This document shows positions 14,826-23,429 of a DNA stretch of 23,461 nucleotides, piece by piece (the stretch's first letter is position 1; every line of letters begins with the position of its first letter). The notes beneath the pieces were generated by a model. The model had not been told where the DNA came from and ran no database searches. It saw only the letters and a program-made list of their open reading frames with translations. The stretch is from CALMFQ01 sp964495595 (GTDB lineage: Bacteria > Pseudomonadota > Gammaproteobacteria > Burkholderiales > SCOH01), in contig CAZBWH010000049.1 in assembly GCA_964495595.1 (NCBI GenBank), positions 1 to 23,461 of the forward strand, given 5' to 3'. A program made the translations under genes and the position numbers.

Positions 14826-17800
14826 GCGGAGTTCTCCATCTGCGCGGGCGCTACCCGCGGAACCTGAATCGTGAACAGGGTGCCGGCTGAGGGCCGGCTG
14901 CGAACATTGATCCTGCCGCCCAGCACACGGGTCACGATGCTGTAGACGATATGCAGTCCCAGCCCGCTTCCTCCTTGTCCAAGCCTGGTGGTAAAGAAAG
15001 GGTCGAAAATCTTGGGCAGATGATGTTGCGGAATGCCGCAGCCGTTGTCCTGAATCTGGATTTCCACCAATTCGCTATCTGCCGCGTAGGCTTCAATATG
15101 GATCTGCCCGGTGCCAGTGTCACCAAACGCGTGCAGCAATGCGTTGTTTACCAGGTTGGTGATCACCTGGCCTAGCGGGCCAGGGAAACTGTCCATGGCA
15201 ATTTCCGGCTGCAGGGTCAGCTTGACTTCGTGCGGTGTCTTTTTCAGCATCGGATGCAAGGTGGCTACCACTTCTTCGATCACCTCTTTCAGATCGAAGC
15301 CACGGCGTTTTTCGCTGGTCTGATCCACGGCTACCTGCTTGAAACTGGCAATCAGTTCGCGTGCCTGGTGCAGATTACGCATCAGCAGGTCTGACGCGGT
15401 ACTCGCCGTATCCAGATAGCTGGTCAGCCCTGATTTTTTCAGCGTACCGCCAGCAAAATCCTGCTCGAACTCGCGGGTTTTTTCCTGCAGGGTGCTGGCT
15501 ACCGTGACGCTATTGCCAATCGGGGTGTTCAATTCGTGGGCAACCCCTGCCACCAGCGATCCCAGCGAAGCCAGCCGTTCGGCCCGTACCAGCTCGTTCT
15601 GCGCCAGTTGCAGTGTTTGCAGGGTGTGCTGCAGCTCCCTGTTGGTCGATTCGAGTTCGGCGGTGCGGGTTTGTACCCGTACTTCCAGATTGACGTTCAG
15701 ATCGCGTAATTCACGTTCGATCTGCTGTTTTTCAGTAACATCGCGCAAGATGGCCATGGCCACCCGTTTTCCCTGTACCTCGACCGGAACGCCAGAATAA
15801 TCCACTTCCACCATCGGGCGTTTTTCGGTGCGCAGCCGCAGGATCTGGTTGCGTGTTTCCAGTCCCTGACTGAGCCGCTCCATCACCGTTTGCCATTCTT
15901 CGGGGTGGATGATCATCCCCAGTTCCTGCAGGCTGTGGCCAATCGCCCGCTGGCGCGGCAAGCCGGTGACTTCTTCCCAGCGCTCGTTCAGCTCCAGAAT
16001 CGAGCCGGTTTCCATATCAGAGAACATCAGGGTGTCTGGCAGCAGGTGAAATGCCTTGCTCCGTTTTTCCTCGCTCTGACGCAATTCCATCGAAATCGTC
16101 CAGCGATCGTTAATGTCGCGCAGCACCCAGATCAGCACCTGCCGCTTGTTCACCTCGCTGATCACGCCAGAGATCTCTCCCCATGAATTGCTTCCATCCT
16201 TGCGCCGGATACGGATTTCCCGCTGATGCAACGATTCTCCCGAGCGCAGGCATTCCACAATCTTGCGCCGGTCTTCGTCGTGAGTGTACAGGCCGATTTC
16301 CTTGGTGGTTCGGCCGCGGCATTCGTCCGGAGAATAGCCGGTAATCCTTTCCCAGGCCTGGTTGACGTCGATCAGCCGGCCATCGGCCAGATCGGTGATT
16401 CCCAGTGCGTCAGGCAGCAACTGGTAAATGGTGGCAAATTTTTCTTCGCTGTCTTTCAGTGCCGCAGCGATCGTCTTGCGGTCAGTAATGTCACGCACGA
16501 TCGACATCAGCATCCGCTGCCCCCCAAGCTCGCACGGAATCGCTGAGTATTCGCACCAGATGCGGCGCCCGTCCTTGCGTCGCAACTCGACTTCCAGTAG
16601 CCGGACTTCGTTGTGCTGCTGCAATTCGTCGATCACTGCTTCACGCTGCGCCTCGTCAGCCCAGATATGCAGATCGTCCGACGTGTGATCCAGTGCTTCT
16701 TCGCGGGTGTAGCCCAGCAAGGCCGGCAACTGGTCATTCATGTCCAGATAGCGGCCGCTGTGGTAGTCGGTGAACACCACTAGATCAGGCATCAGATGAA
16801 ATGCCTTGGAGAACTTTTCTTCGCTGTCACGCAGCGCCGTGGCAATCGTCCAGCGATCAGTGATGTCGCGTAACACTGAAATCAGCAGCAGCTCCCCGCC
16901 CATTTCGATCGGCACCGCCGAGAACTCGCACCAGACCCATTGCCCGTCCTTGCGCCGGATCTGGATTTCCCTTTCCCGTACTTCCTTGCCGGTGCGAATG
17001 TCTCCTACCAGATCCCAGCGGTCATCCGGATGCGCCCAGATATCCAGCTCGAATGTCGTTCTGCCGATGCTTTCCGCAGGTGAATAACCGGTTACCAGTT
17101 CCCACTGACGGTTGACGTCCAGAATCTCTGCAGTGGCAATGCTGGTGATCATCAAGCCATCCGGCAAGGTTTGGTAAACCTTGGAAAATTTTTCTTCGCT
17201 CTCGCGAATGGCCGCTTCCATTGCCTTGCGCTGGGAAACATCCTCCACCGTCAGCACAAATCCGGCCAGCATGCCTCGCTCTGATACTGGCGCGCCGTTC
17301 AGCCGCAGCCAGTGGTAGTCATCGTTCACCCGCACCCGTAACTCAAGCGTCAGGTTGCTTCCCTGTTGCAGGGCCTGCTGCCAGCTGGTTTCAACGTAGC
17401 GCACGTCTTCAGCCGCCACTAGATCAAGCCAGCAATGGCCCAGCAGCTCGGAGCTTGCACGGTTCATCAGATGCTGGAAGTTGACGTTTGCGTAATTGAT
17501 CCGCCCGGTTACGTCGGTGCTGAATACTCCCAGTGACGATGCCTCGGAGATGGCCCGGAACCGGCTGTAGTAGCGTGCCAGATCGGATTCCAGCTCTTTG
17601 CGCTCAGAAATGTCGAACTCGATGCAGTACCATTCCCGGCTGCCATCAGGCAGGCTGATCAATACCTGGCTGGCATAGGTCTGTGCTGCCGAGCCGTCCT
17701 TGCGCAACAGCACCTGTTCGGTCGGCGCCGGTACCTCACCATGCTCCAGCATCTGCTGGAATCCTTCGACAAACGCCGCGCGCTGCTCGTGTGGCAACAG

Positions 17801-18430
17801 TAACTCGGCCAGCCGCTGGCCGCAGGCGTCTTCGTGGTGGTGGCCAAACAGTTGTTCGCTGCCACGGTTCCAGTAAATCACTCGCCCGTGCTTGTCGCAG
17901 CCTTGGATGGCAATTCCGCAGGCCTGGTCCAGCACGCTGCGGAAACGGTGCTCGCTGACTTTCAGCGCCTGCAAGGCCAGGTGGGTGGCTGAAATGTCGA
18001 CAAAAGTCACCACCACTTCCTGTAGCTCGCCATCGGCGTCCAGCACCGGCGAGGCATTGGCCACATGCCAGCGGGTGGTTTGCAGGTCGTGGCGGTACAC
18101 CTGGACCACCTTGTCACGCAAAGGCCGCCTGCTCGCCAAGACCTGCCGATACGGGAAGTCCTCAGGCGCCAGCCGTTGCCCGTGTTCATCCCGTAATTCC
18201 CAGTCTGTCTGCCACCGTCCGTTGATTCCGATTTCTTTCAGTCCCAGGGCTTCCAGTGCCATCCGGTTGGCCGATCGCACCGACCCATCCGCCCCGTGAA
18301 CCACAACGCCTGCGTTCAATGTTTCTTGTACGACCTGATACTGGCGCGCCATCGCCTGCAATTGCTGCGCCTGTGCTTCTGAGGCGCGAAGGGCGGCGAC
18401 CAACTCGTCCCGATTCAACTTTTCATACAC
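14822..18430 (-). CDS. Cytoplasmic multi-PAS sensor histidine kinase
   Basis: 1202 residues from the GTG at 18430. No signal peptide or membrane segment. Seven PAS domains: three diverse ones (about 30-150, 160-280, 288-400) and four similar ones beginning SEEKF/SEEKR at 411, 536, 661 and 786, each joined by a D-(I/V)-(T/N)-(D/E)-(R/K) signalling helix. A coiled coil (about 900-950) leads to the kinase core: His965 in AHELNTP, N box NLVNNALLHA, G1 DNGCGIP, F box FDPFFTT, G2 GGSGLGLHI. Start choice: GGGAG lies 8 nt before the GTG, and the 44 codons between an upstream in-frame ATG (18562) and the GTG contain several codons rare in its neighbours (ATA, CGA, GGA). A possible -10 TATAGT lies at 18482-18477. 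Signals sensed are unknown; no heme- or flavin-binding residue is recognised. Coupled to the EAL regulator. Confidence 0.92.
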   Translation of the reverse strand: MYEKLNRDELVAALRASEAQAQQLQAMARQYQVVQETLNAGVVVHGADGSVRSANRMALEALGLKEIGINGRWQTDWELRDEHGQRLAPEDFPYRQVLASRRPLRDKVVQVYRHDLQTTRWHVANASPVLDADGELQEVVVTFVDISATHLALQALKVSEHRFRSVLDQACGIAIQGCDKHGRVIYWNRGSEQLFGHHHEDACGQRLAELLLPHEQRAAFVEGFQQMLEHGEVPAPTEQVLLRKDGSAAQTYASQVLISLPDGSREWYCIEFDISERKELESDLARYYSRFRAISEASSLGVFSTDVTGRINYANVNFQHLMNRASSELLGHCWLDLVAAEDVRYVETSWQQALQQGSNLTLELRVRVNDDYHWLRLNGAPVSERGMLAGFVLTVEDVSQRKAMEAAIRESEEKFSKVYQTLPDGLMITSIATAEILDVNRQWELVTGYSPAESIGRTTFELDIWAHPDDRWDLVGDIRTGKEVREREIQIRRKDGQWVWCEFSAVPIEMGGELLLISVLRDITDRWTIATALRDSEEKFSKAFHLMPDLVVFTDYHSGRYLDMNDQLPALLGYTREEALDHTSDDLHIWADEAQREAVIDELQQHNEVRLLEVELRRKDGRRIWCEYSAIPCELGGQRMLMSIVRDITDRKTIAAALKDSEEKFATIYQLLPDALGITDLADGRLIDVNQAWERITGYSPDECRGRTTKEIGLYTHDEDRRKIVECLRSGESLHQREIRIRRKDGSNSWGEISGVISEVNKRQVLIWVLRDINDRWTISMELRQSEEKRSKAFHLLPDTLMFSDMETGSILELNERWEEVTGLPRQRAIGHSLQELGMIIHPEEWQTVMERLSQGLETRNQILRLRTEKRPMVEVDYSGVPVEVQGKRVAMAILRDVTEKQQIERELRDLNVNLEVRVQTRTAELESTNRELQHTLQTLQLAQNELVRAERLASLGSLVAGVAHELNTPIGNSVTVASTLQEKTREFEQDFAGGTLKKSGLTSYLDTASTASDLLMRNLHQARELIASFKQVAVDQTSEKRRGFDLKEVIEEVVATLHPMLKKTPHEVKLTLQPEIAMDSFPGPLGQVITNLVNNALLHAFGDTGTGQIHIEAYAADSELVEIQIQDNGCGIPQHHLPKIFDPFFTTRLGQGGSGLGLHIVYSIVTRVLGGRINVRSRPSAGTLFTIQVPRVAPAQMENSA

Positions 18431-18570
18431 GACGATGACTCCCGATGCGTCAACTGACGCTCGTCCATATCCATGAACTATAGCTGGCGCATCCGCAAAG
18501 CAAAGCTCCCGAGCGGACGATTCACTGCCATTGATCGCCATATGCATAATTGCAAATGTCATAAATTGGT

Positions 18571-18598
18571 TTGCGGTAGTGTGTGATGTTGGTATATT
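18571..18598 (+). promoter_or_regulatory. Candidate promoter for the 51-residue membrane protein
   Basis: TTGCGG (18571-18576), a 16-nt spacer and TATATT (18593-18598, followed by TT). Transcription would start near 18605, about 45 nt before the small ORF. The gap between the kinase start (18430) and the small ORF (18650) is divergent and relatively AT-rich. Confidence 0.5.
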
Positions 18599-18649
18599 TT
18601 GGCCAAAAACACATCAAGACGGCCGATGGCCGGATAACGGAGAGTCTGA

Positions 18650-18805
18650 ATGAATTGCGAGCCAGCCTGTTCACGCGGTACATCGAGCCGAGCCTCAGCA
18701 ACCGAGACCGTGCCTGCCAAGAGCCTCGGAGATGTTTTGCTGACCGGATTATTTCTGCTGGCCCTGCTGGCGTGCAGTCTCGACTTCAGCTACTGGTTGC
18801 CATAA
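18650..18805 (+). CDS. Hypothetical 51-residue single-pass membrane protein
   Basis: Not recognised. A short polar N-terminus (MNCEPACSRGTSSRAS, two Cys) leads into one hydrophobic segment (about 29-44, VLLTGLFLLALLACSL) and ends DFSYWLP. GGAG (18639-18642) lies exactly 7 nt before the ATG, a promoter-like pair lies upstream, and a strong hairpin terminator begins 2 nt after the stop. It is divergent from the PAS kinase and convergent with htpG. The segment could instead be the hydrophobic core of a signal-anchor. Topology and function are unknown; it could be a small modulator of a neighbour, but that is speculation. Confidence 0.55.
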   Translation: MNCEPACSRGTSSRASATETVPAKSLGDVLLTGLFLLALLACSLDFSYWLP

Positions 18806-18807
18806 GT

Positions 18808-18837
18808 GCAAAGCCGGGTTTTCGAGCCCGGCTTTGC
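18808..18837. terminator. Bidirectional hairpin terminator between small ORF and htpG
   Basis: GCAAAGCCGGG (18808-18818) pairs with 18827-18837; the stem can extend by a G-U and an A-U pair to a TTCG tetraloop. The A-run/T-run (AAAGCC ... GGCTTT) is inside the stem, the common form for convergent gene pairs. It serves htpG (minus) and the small ORF (plus). Confidence 0.8.
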
Positions 18838-18857
18838 GCAGATGCAACAAGGCGGGG

Positions 18858-20762
18858 TCAGCTCATCGACAGGATCAGTCCGTTCAGCCGTTTGACAAAA
18901 CCGGCCGGATCATCAAGCTGGCTGCCTTCGGCCAGCATGGCCTGATCGAACAGGATCTGTGACCAATCGGCAAACCTAGATCCTTCTGCGCCAGCTTGCA
19001 GCTTTTTAACAAACAGGTGCTGCGGGTTGATTTCCAGTATCGGTGTACTGTGCTGTACCTCCTGCCCGGCCTGCTTCAGCAGGCGTTCGAGATTGGCACC
19101 CATGTCATGCTCGTCAGCGACCAGACATGCAGCTGAATCGGTCAGTCGATGCGTAACCCGAACTTCCTTCACCCGGTCGCCCAGTGCATCCTTGATCCGG
19201 TCGGTCAGCGGCTTGAGTGCGTCAGCATCCTGCTGCAACTGTGCCTTTTCATTCTCGCCCTCCAGCGATCCCAGATCGAGCGCACCCTTGGCAACAGACT
19301 GCAAGGTCTTGCCGCCAAATTCGTGCAGATGGGATGCTACCCACTCATCCACGCGATCCGTCAGTAGCAGTACCTCGACCCCTTTCTTGCGGTAAATCTC
19401 CAGGTGCGGGCTGTTGCGCGCGGCTGAATAGCCATCAGCCGTCACGTAATAGATCTTGTCCTGGCCTTCCTTCATGCTGCTGATATAGTCATCCAGCGAT
19501 ACGCACTGGTCGTTATGCTCGTTGCGGGTTGTGGCAAACCGGCACAGCCTGGCAATCTTTTCCTTGTTGGCTGGGTCTTCTCCAATGCCTTCCTTGAATA
19601 CCGTGCCGAATTCGGTCCAGAAGGTCTTGAATTTATCGGCATCATTGCTCGCCAGGTCGTCCAGCAAGCCCAGCACTTTTTTGGTACAGCCGGCACGGAT
19701 CGCATCGACATCTTTCGAATGCTGCAGGATTTCCCGGCTTACATTCAACGGCAGGTCGGCCGAGTCGATGACGCCACGAATGAAGCGCAGGTACTGCGGC
19801 AGCAGTCTATCGGCATCTTCCATGATGAACACCCGGCGCACATACAGCTTGATTCCGTGCTTGCGTTCACGATCCCACAGATCAAACGGCTTGCGCGACG
19901 GGATGTACAGGAGTTCCGTGTATTCCTGTCGGCCCTCAACCCGCGCATGGGTCCAGGCCAGCGGGTCGGAGAAATCGTGTGCGACATGCTTGTAGAATTC
20001 GCCATACTGCTCAGGGCTGATGTTTGTCTTGCTGCGCGTCCACAGGGCCGATGCCTGGTTGACAGGCTCCATCTCGTCACTGGCCGGTTGTGGCTTGCCA
20101 TCGGCATCGTAACCGGGCGCCTTGCGCATCATGATTGGCAGTGTGATGTGATCCGAGTACTTGCGAATGATCGACCGCAGCCGCCAGTCATTCAGAAACT
20201 CGTCCTCGTCGTCGCGCAGGTGCAGGATGATTTCGGTGCCACGTTCGGCCTTGTCGACATTTTCGATGCTGAAATCACCTTCGCCGCCTGATTCCCACCT
20301 AACGCCGTGTTCGGCGCTCAGCCCGGCGCGCCGGGTAATCAGCGTGACCCGGTCGGCAACAATGAACGATGAATAGAATCCCACGCCGAACTGCCCGATC
20401 AGATTGGCGTCTTTCTTAGCGTCACCTGTCAGGTTTTCAAAGAATGCTCTGGTGCCGGAACGGGCAATGGTGCCGATATTGTCGATGACTTCCTGTCGGC
20501 TCATACCGATGCCGTTATCACTGATTCGAATCGTTCGCCCGGCGGTATCGAATTCCACCCTGATTTTCAGTTCGGCATTGTTTTCATTCAGCGCCGGATC
20601 AGCGATTGCTTCAAATCGCAACTTGTCGCACGCGTCGGATGCGTTCGAGACCAGCTCACGCAGAAAAATCTCCTTGTTGCTGTACAGCGAATGAATCATC
20701 AACTGCAACAGTTGTTTTACTTCGGCCTGAAACCCCAGGGTTTCTTTATTGGCAGTCGTCAT
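18858..20762 (-). CDS. htpG: Chaperone HtpG (Hsp90 family)
   Basis: 634 residues, close to the 624 of E. coli. ATP-driven cytosolic chaperone for late folding and stress protection. The N-terminal GHKL ATPase shows ELVSNASDACDKLR, DNGIGMSRQEV and GQFGVGFYSSFIVADRV; the middle domain includes the NVSREILQ loop with its gamma-phosphate-sensing Arg; a C-terminal dimerisation domain follows. The ATG at 20762 was chosen because GGGAG is 5 nt upstream and MTTANKETLGFQAEVKQLL is the family start; an upstream in-frame ATG at 20873 overlaps the promoter. Preceded by a heat-shock promoter and insulated from the gene before it by a terminator. Confidence 0.97.
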   Translation of the reverse strand: MTTANKETLGFQAEVKQLLQLMIHSLYSNKEIFLRELVSNASDACDKLRFEAIADPALNENNAELKIRVEFDTAGRTIRISDNGIGMSRQEVIDNIGTIARSGTRAFFENLTGDAKKDANLIGQFGVGFYSSFIVADRVTLITRRAGLSAEHGVRWESGGEGDFSIENVDKAERGTEIILHLRDDEDEFLNDWRLRSIIRKYSDHITLPIMMRKAPGYDADGKPQPASDEMEPVNQASALWTRSKTNISPEQYGEFYKHVAHDFSDPLAWTHARVEGRQEYTELLYIPSRKPFDLWDRERKHGIKLYVRRVFIMEDADRLLPQYLRFIRGVIDSADLPLNVSREILQHSKDVDAIRAGCTKKVLGLLDDLASNDADKFKTFWTEFGTVFKEGIGEDPANKEKIARLCRFATTRNEHNDQCVSLDDYISSMKEGQDKIYYVTADGYSAARNSPHLEIYRKKGVEVLLLTDRVDEWVASHLHEFGGKTLQSVAKGALDLGSLEGENEKAQLQQDADALKPLTDRIKDALGDRVKEVRVTHRLTDSAACLVADEHDMGANLERLLKQAGQEVQHSTPILEINPQHLFVKKLQAGAEGSRFADWSQILFDQAMLAEGSQLDDPAGFVKRLNGLILSMS

Positions 20763-20846
20763 GGTGGCTCCCGAAAAATTAAATTTGAGTGTGGCGAAGG
20801 TGCGGTGTGGCAGCACGATGCTGCGAATGCCGCTGAACGTGTCTGC

Positions 20847-20873
20847 AAATGGGGGTGGGCCGCCTGATTTCAA
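20847..20873 (-). promoter_or_regulatory. Sigma-32 (heat-shock) promoter of htpG
   Basis: Read on the minus strand: (A)TTGAAA (20873-20868), 13-nt spacer, CCCCATTT (20854-20847). This is nearly the RpoH consensus CTTGAAA-N11-16-CCCCATNT. Transcription would start near 20840, giving a leader of about 78 nt. It makes htpG a predicted RpoH target. Confidence 0.8.
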
Positions 20874-20878
20874 TCATG

Positions 20879-20902
20879 AAAAAAGGCAGCTTGCGCTGCC
20901 TT
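20879..20902 (-). terminator. Rho-independent terminator of porin/PstS-like unit (copy 2)
   Basis: On the minus strand GGCAGC-GCAA-GCTGCC followed by six T, with an extra AA/TT extension of the stem. It lies 22 nt after the stop of the PstS-like gene and 5 nt before the htpG -35 box, so it separates the two units. Confidence 0.9.
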
Positions 20903-20924
20903 CTGTTTTGCCGCGGCTGTGGCT

Positions 20925-21356
20925 TTACTCGGCCAGCACAACCTTTACGCTGGAATCCACCGATCCCTTGTCGATGTAAGCAATCGTATTCGGATTGTTG
21001 GCCACCAGCTTTTTGACTTCTGCCGAGTTTGGCACTTCGCGTGGCGGCTGTCCTTTACCGGTAAAGATCAGCTTCGACCAGTAGGCTTTCACCTGCGAAG
21101 CAGATTTGCCTGTAATCTTGGAATAAAACTCATCCCGGGCCGCCTGTCCTTCTGCCTGATCGATCGGTAAGGCTGGCTGCCCTCCCGGAAAGCTGGACGT
21201 TTTGCCAAGAAAAATCTGTGACACCTGCTCGGAAGTCAGGTTGCCGACTGGGCTCTTGGCGCTTACGACCACTGCAATATCTGCCAGCACCGGCTGAGCC
21301 AGCATGGCCGAAACAAAGGCTGCACCGAGGATATGACGTGTGATGATGGTTTTCAT
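20925..21356 (-). CDS. One-domain PstS-like periplasmic substrate-binding protein (copy 2)
   Basis: 143 residues; signal peptide ends VLA before Asp26. The mature domain shares with copy 1 (3698-4126) FLGK, FPxGQ, PID, RDEFYxKxxGK, KAYWxKxxFTGxGQPP, and NNPNxIAYxD, about half the length of a full PstS and only one lobe. Ribosome site AGGAGG 9 nt before the ATG is far stronger than that of copy 1. It follows its porin after a 14-nt gap and ends in a terminator, so this is a closed two-gene operon without ABC-transporter genes. Phosphate binding is a family-based guess. Confidence 0.83.
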   Translation of the reverse strand: MKTIITRHILGAAFVSAMLAQPVLADIAVVVSAKSPVGNLTSEQVSQIFLGKTSSFPGGQPALPIDQAEGQAARDEFYSKITGKSASQVKAYWSKLIFTGKGQPPREVPNSAEVKKLVANNPNTIAYIDKGSVDSSVKVVLAE

Positions 21357-21370
21357 TTGTCATCCTCCTC

Positions 21371-23146
21371 TTAGAATACAAAGTCAACAGCGATGCTGAA
21401 GACGTTGACGGGTTTGGATTTATCAAACTCTGTCTTCAGCACGGTGCCGGTCGCAGGATCCACTACCGTATCGCCCAGCGCAGATAGCACGGTATTGCCA
21501 GCTGGGTCCGTATGGACGTAGTTCTGCATCGTGCCACGCGGATAGTCGGATGTGTCGACGCGATCCCACTGTAGCTTAAGCGCCGCGCTCTTCAGGAAAT
21601 CCCAGCGCATCCCGAGCGACACATTTTTCTGCCCATATGAAGTGCCCTGAACAGTCTTGTCGGTCCCCGTGCTAAGCGAGTTCACGACTGCTTGTGGCGC
21701 AAAGCACAGCTTTTTGCGTGTCGCATCGTCCGCAATGGCCGCTTTGTATTGGGTGTTGGTGTAGCAATCCACGCCGGCTGCCTGCAGGGCACCTAGTGCG
21801 TACTGGTCGACCAGGTTGTCTGCTCCAATCCGGCTGGTGACTTTCAGTTCCGAAAAACTGACGTAAGGCATCACCCTGCCAAACCGGTAGCCACCCGTGA
21901 TGTACCAACCGCGTGAATCTGCCAGGAAAGATTCTGTTTTGCGGATCGTGTATTCACTTTCGATCAGCCAGCTACCTGGATCGATGATCACGCCAGCACC
22001 AATGAACTCACCTTTTGCTTTCAGGGTGGCGTATTGGTCATACAGCATGTCCGCCTGTCTCTTCAGTGCGCCATCCTGCAGGGCTGCGCCGCCTGGCTTC
22101 TGGGTGGCTGCCATGTAGGTGCCTGCAGAAATGTTCGCGCCAGCTGCTGCAGAAGCCAGTCCGGCGCTGATGGTCGGATCACCGCTGGTCAGCATGATAT
22201 TGGTCAGCGTTTCGGCGCTCAGGTTCGGATTTTGCGCCTGCCGTTCAGCCAGCGTCTTCTGGAAATTGTCGCTGCCGACGATGTTGCCTTGCACTACCGA
22301 GTTATAGATATTCGAGTAAACAATGCCTGGCATGCCCTTATTGTTCTGAAACTTGCCGGCCCCCACCGTGTTTGCGCTGACGTCATTGCCATAAGATGCA
22401 ATCTTGCCCAGTCCGCCGTACAGACTATCCAGCTTGTCTCCGGTGTAGCTGTTGTGGGTCCGTGAGTAGCCGAGGCGGAAGGTTACCGGGCCATACTCAC
22501 CGATGAAATTCGAGCTGAAGCCGTCTGCCCCTCGCAGGGAGTTCATGTATCCTTCTGACGGTACGATCGCCTTAGTCATCGTGCCGGTGGCTACCTGAAT
22601 ACTGGCTGTGAAGTCACCCATGGATGTCTGGTAAGAAATGTCACCTCCATCGACAGATGTGTACGGTACCTGGAAATACACTTCATTCGGTTGCCGTACC
22701 CAAGGATTGACATAGCCAACCTTGCGAAACTCCGAAACCATGAACAGTGGAGCGGGCACTCGACCCAGCCGCACACTGATGTCAGGGGTAACCTGCAATT
22801 TCGCAAAGCCCATTTCCGTGTGCGGGCGATAGGAGTCGTCATAACGCCGCTGGGACATCACTTGCCAGCTTGCGCTGAAGCGATTGTTGAATTTCGCGTC
22901 CGCCTGTAGTGCCAGCTTTGAGTCGACGCCAAAATCCCACTTATGGCTATAACCTGCGCCACGTGGCTGCGAAAGGTTGTCCATTACATCGGTTTTGGAA
23001 TTAGTGCTGCGCACGACACCAATTGTACCAAACCCGCGGAGTTTGACCTCGGGCGCACCTCCCAGCCCTTCGTCCTCTCCGTGGGCCGGCAGGTAAGCTA
23101 CCACCAGTGCGGCGCTTACAGCTACCGAGAGTTTTTTGATTTTCAT
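21371..23146 (-). CDS. Outer-membrane porin-like beta-barrel (copy 2, with large insertion)
   Basis: 591 residues; signal peptide about 1-23 (ending PAHG), C-terminal Phe in VFSIAVDFVF. Homologous to the 415-residue porin at 4141-5388 at both ends (GFGTIGVVRS, KLALQADA, GWYITGGYRFGRVMPYVS, ALKLQWDRV). The extra length is mainly a Gly/Ala/Asn-rich stretch at about 245-385 plus a loop with two Cys (461 and 481) that may form a disulfide. GGAGGA lies upstream of the ATG with about 6 nt between. First gene of the operon with the PstS-like protein. Pore specificity is unknown. Confidence 0.85.
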   Translation of the reverse strand: MKIKKLSVAVSAALVVAYLPAHGEDEGLGGAPEVKLRGFGTIGVVRSTNSKTDVMDNLSQPRGAGYSHKWDFGVDSKLALQADAKFNNRFSASWQVMSQRRYDDSYRPHTEMGFAKLQVTPDISVRLGRVPAPLFMVSEFRKVGYVNPWVRQPNEVYFQVPYTSVDGGDISYQTSMGDFTASIQVATGTMTKAIVPSEGYMNSLRGADGFSSNFIGEYGPVTFRLGYSRTHNSYTGDKLDSLYGGLGKIASYGNDVSANTVGAGKFQNNKGMPGIVYSNIYNSVVQGNIVGSDNFQKTLAERQAQNPNLSAETLTNIMLTSGDPTISAGLASAAAGANISAGTYMAATQKPGGAALQDGALKRQADMLYDQYATLKAKGEFIGAGVIIDPGSWLIESEYTIRKTESFLADSRGWYITGGYRFGRVMPYVSFSELKVTSRIGADNLVDQYALGALQAAGVDCYTNTQYKAAIADDATRKKLCFAPQAVVNSLSTGTDKTVQGTSYGQKNVSLGMRWDFLKSAALKLQWDRVDTSDYPRGTMQNYVHTDPAGNTVLSALGDTVVDPATGTVLKTEFDKSKPVNVFSIAVDFVF

Positions 23147-23341
23147 TCCCTGTCCTCCAATCTAAGAGAGAATTGCAACTCGCCGTCTGTCATTGATCGG
23201 CAAGCATCGTGCAACCAAACAAGCTTGCCTGCTCCTGTTGGAACTGGTCGTCGACACCGGTTTCGAGTCCAAGCCTATTTAGATGTAGATAGGAAGCCAA
23301 TCAGCGTCAAGGTTAGCATTGGTGGAATTTATTTGGGCGGT

Positions 23342-23429
23342 GCATCACGATTGAGTCGATGTATGGCAAATCCTTCGGCCTGCAATAATTTATAGTAGGA
23401 GCAAGGGTTGACACACCGAATCGTGATGC
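23342..23429. repeat. 11-bp inverted repeat pair, one arm in a promoter spacer
   Basis: GCATCACGATT (23342-23352) and its exact reverse complement (23419-23429) are 66 nt apart. The right arm lies within the spacer between the -35 and -10 boxes of the promoter at 23408-23436. The arrangement resembles a two-site repressor loop. Confidence 0.5.

Noticed and set aside
14822..18430. Kinase read as a membrane-bound hybrid kinase
   Set aside because: No hydrophobic segment long enough to span a membrane and no C-terminal receiver domain; the receiver is on the separate EAL protein.
22515..23190. GCCGTCTG sequences resembling the core of Neisseria DNA uptake sequences
   Set aside because: Two copies in the window, one inside a gene, are about what chance predicts; the full 10-mer is absent.
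23181..23200. A Pho-box-like half site (CTGTCAT) near 23186 upstream of the copy-2 porin
   Set aside because: The first half matches but the second repeat matches only about 3 of 7, the orientation is opposite to the porin, and copy 1 has no such site.
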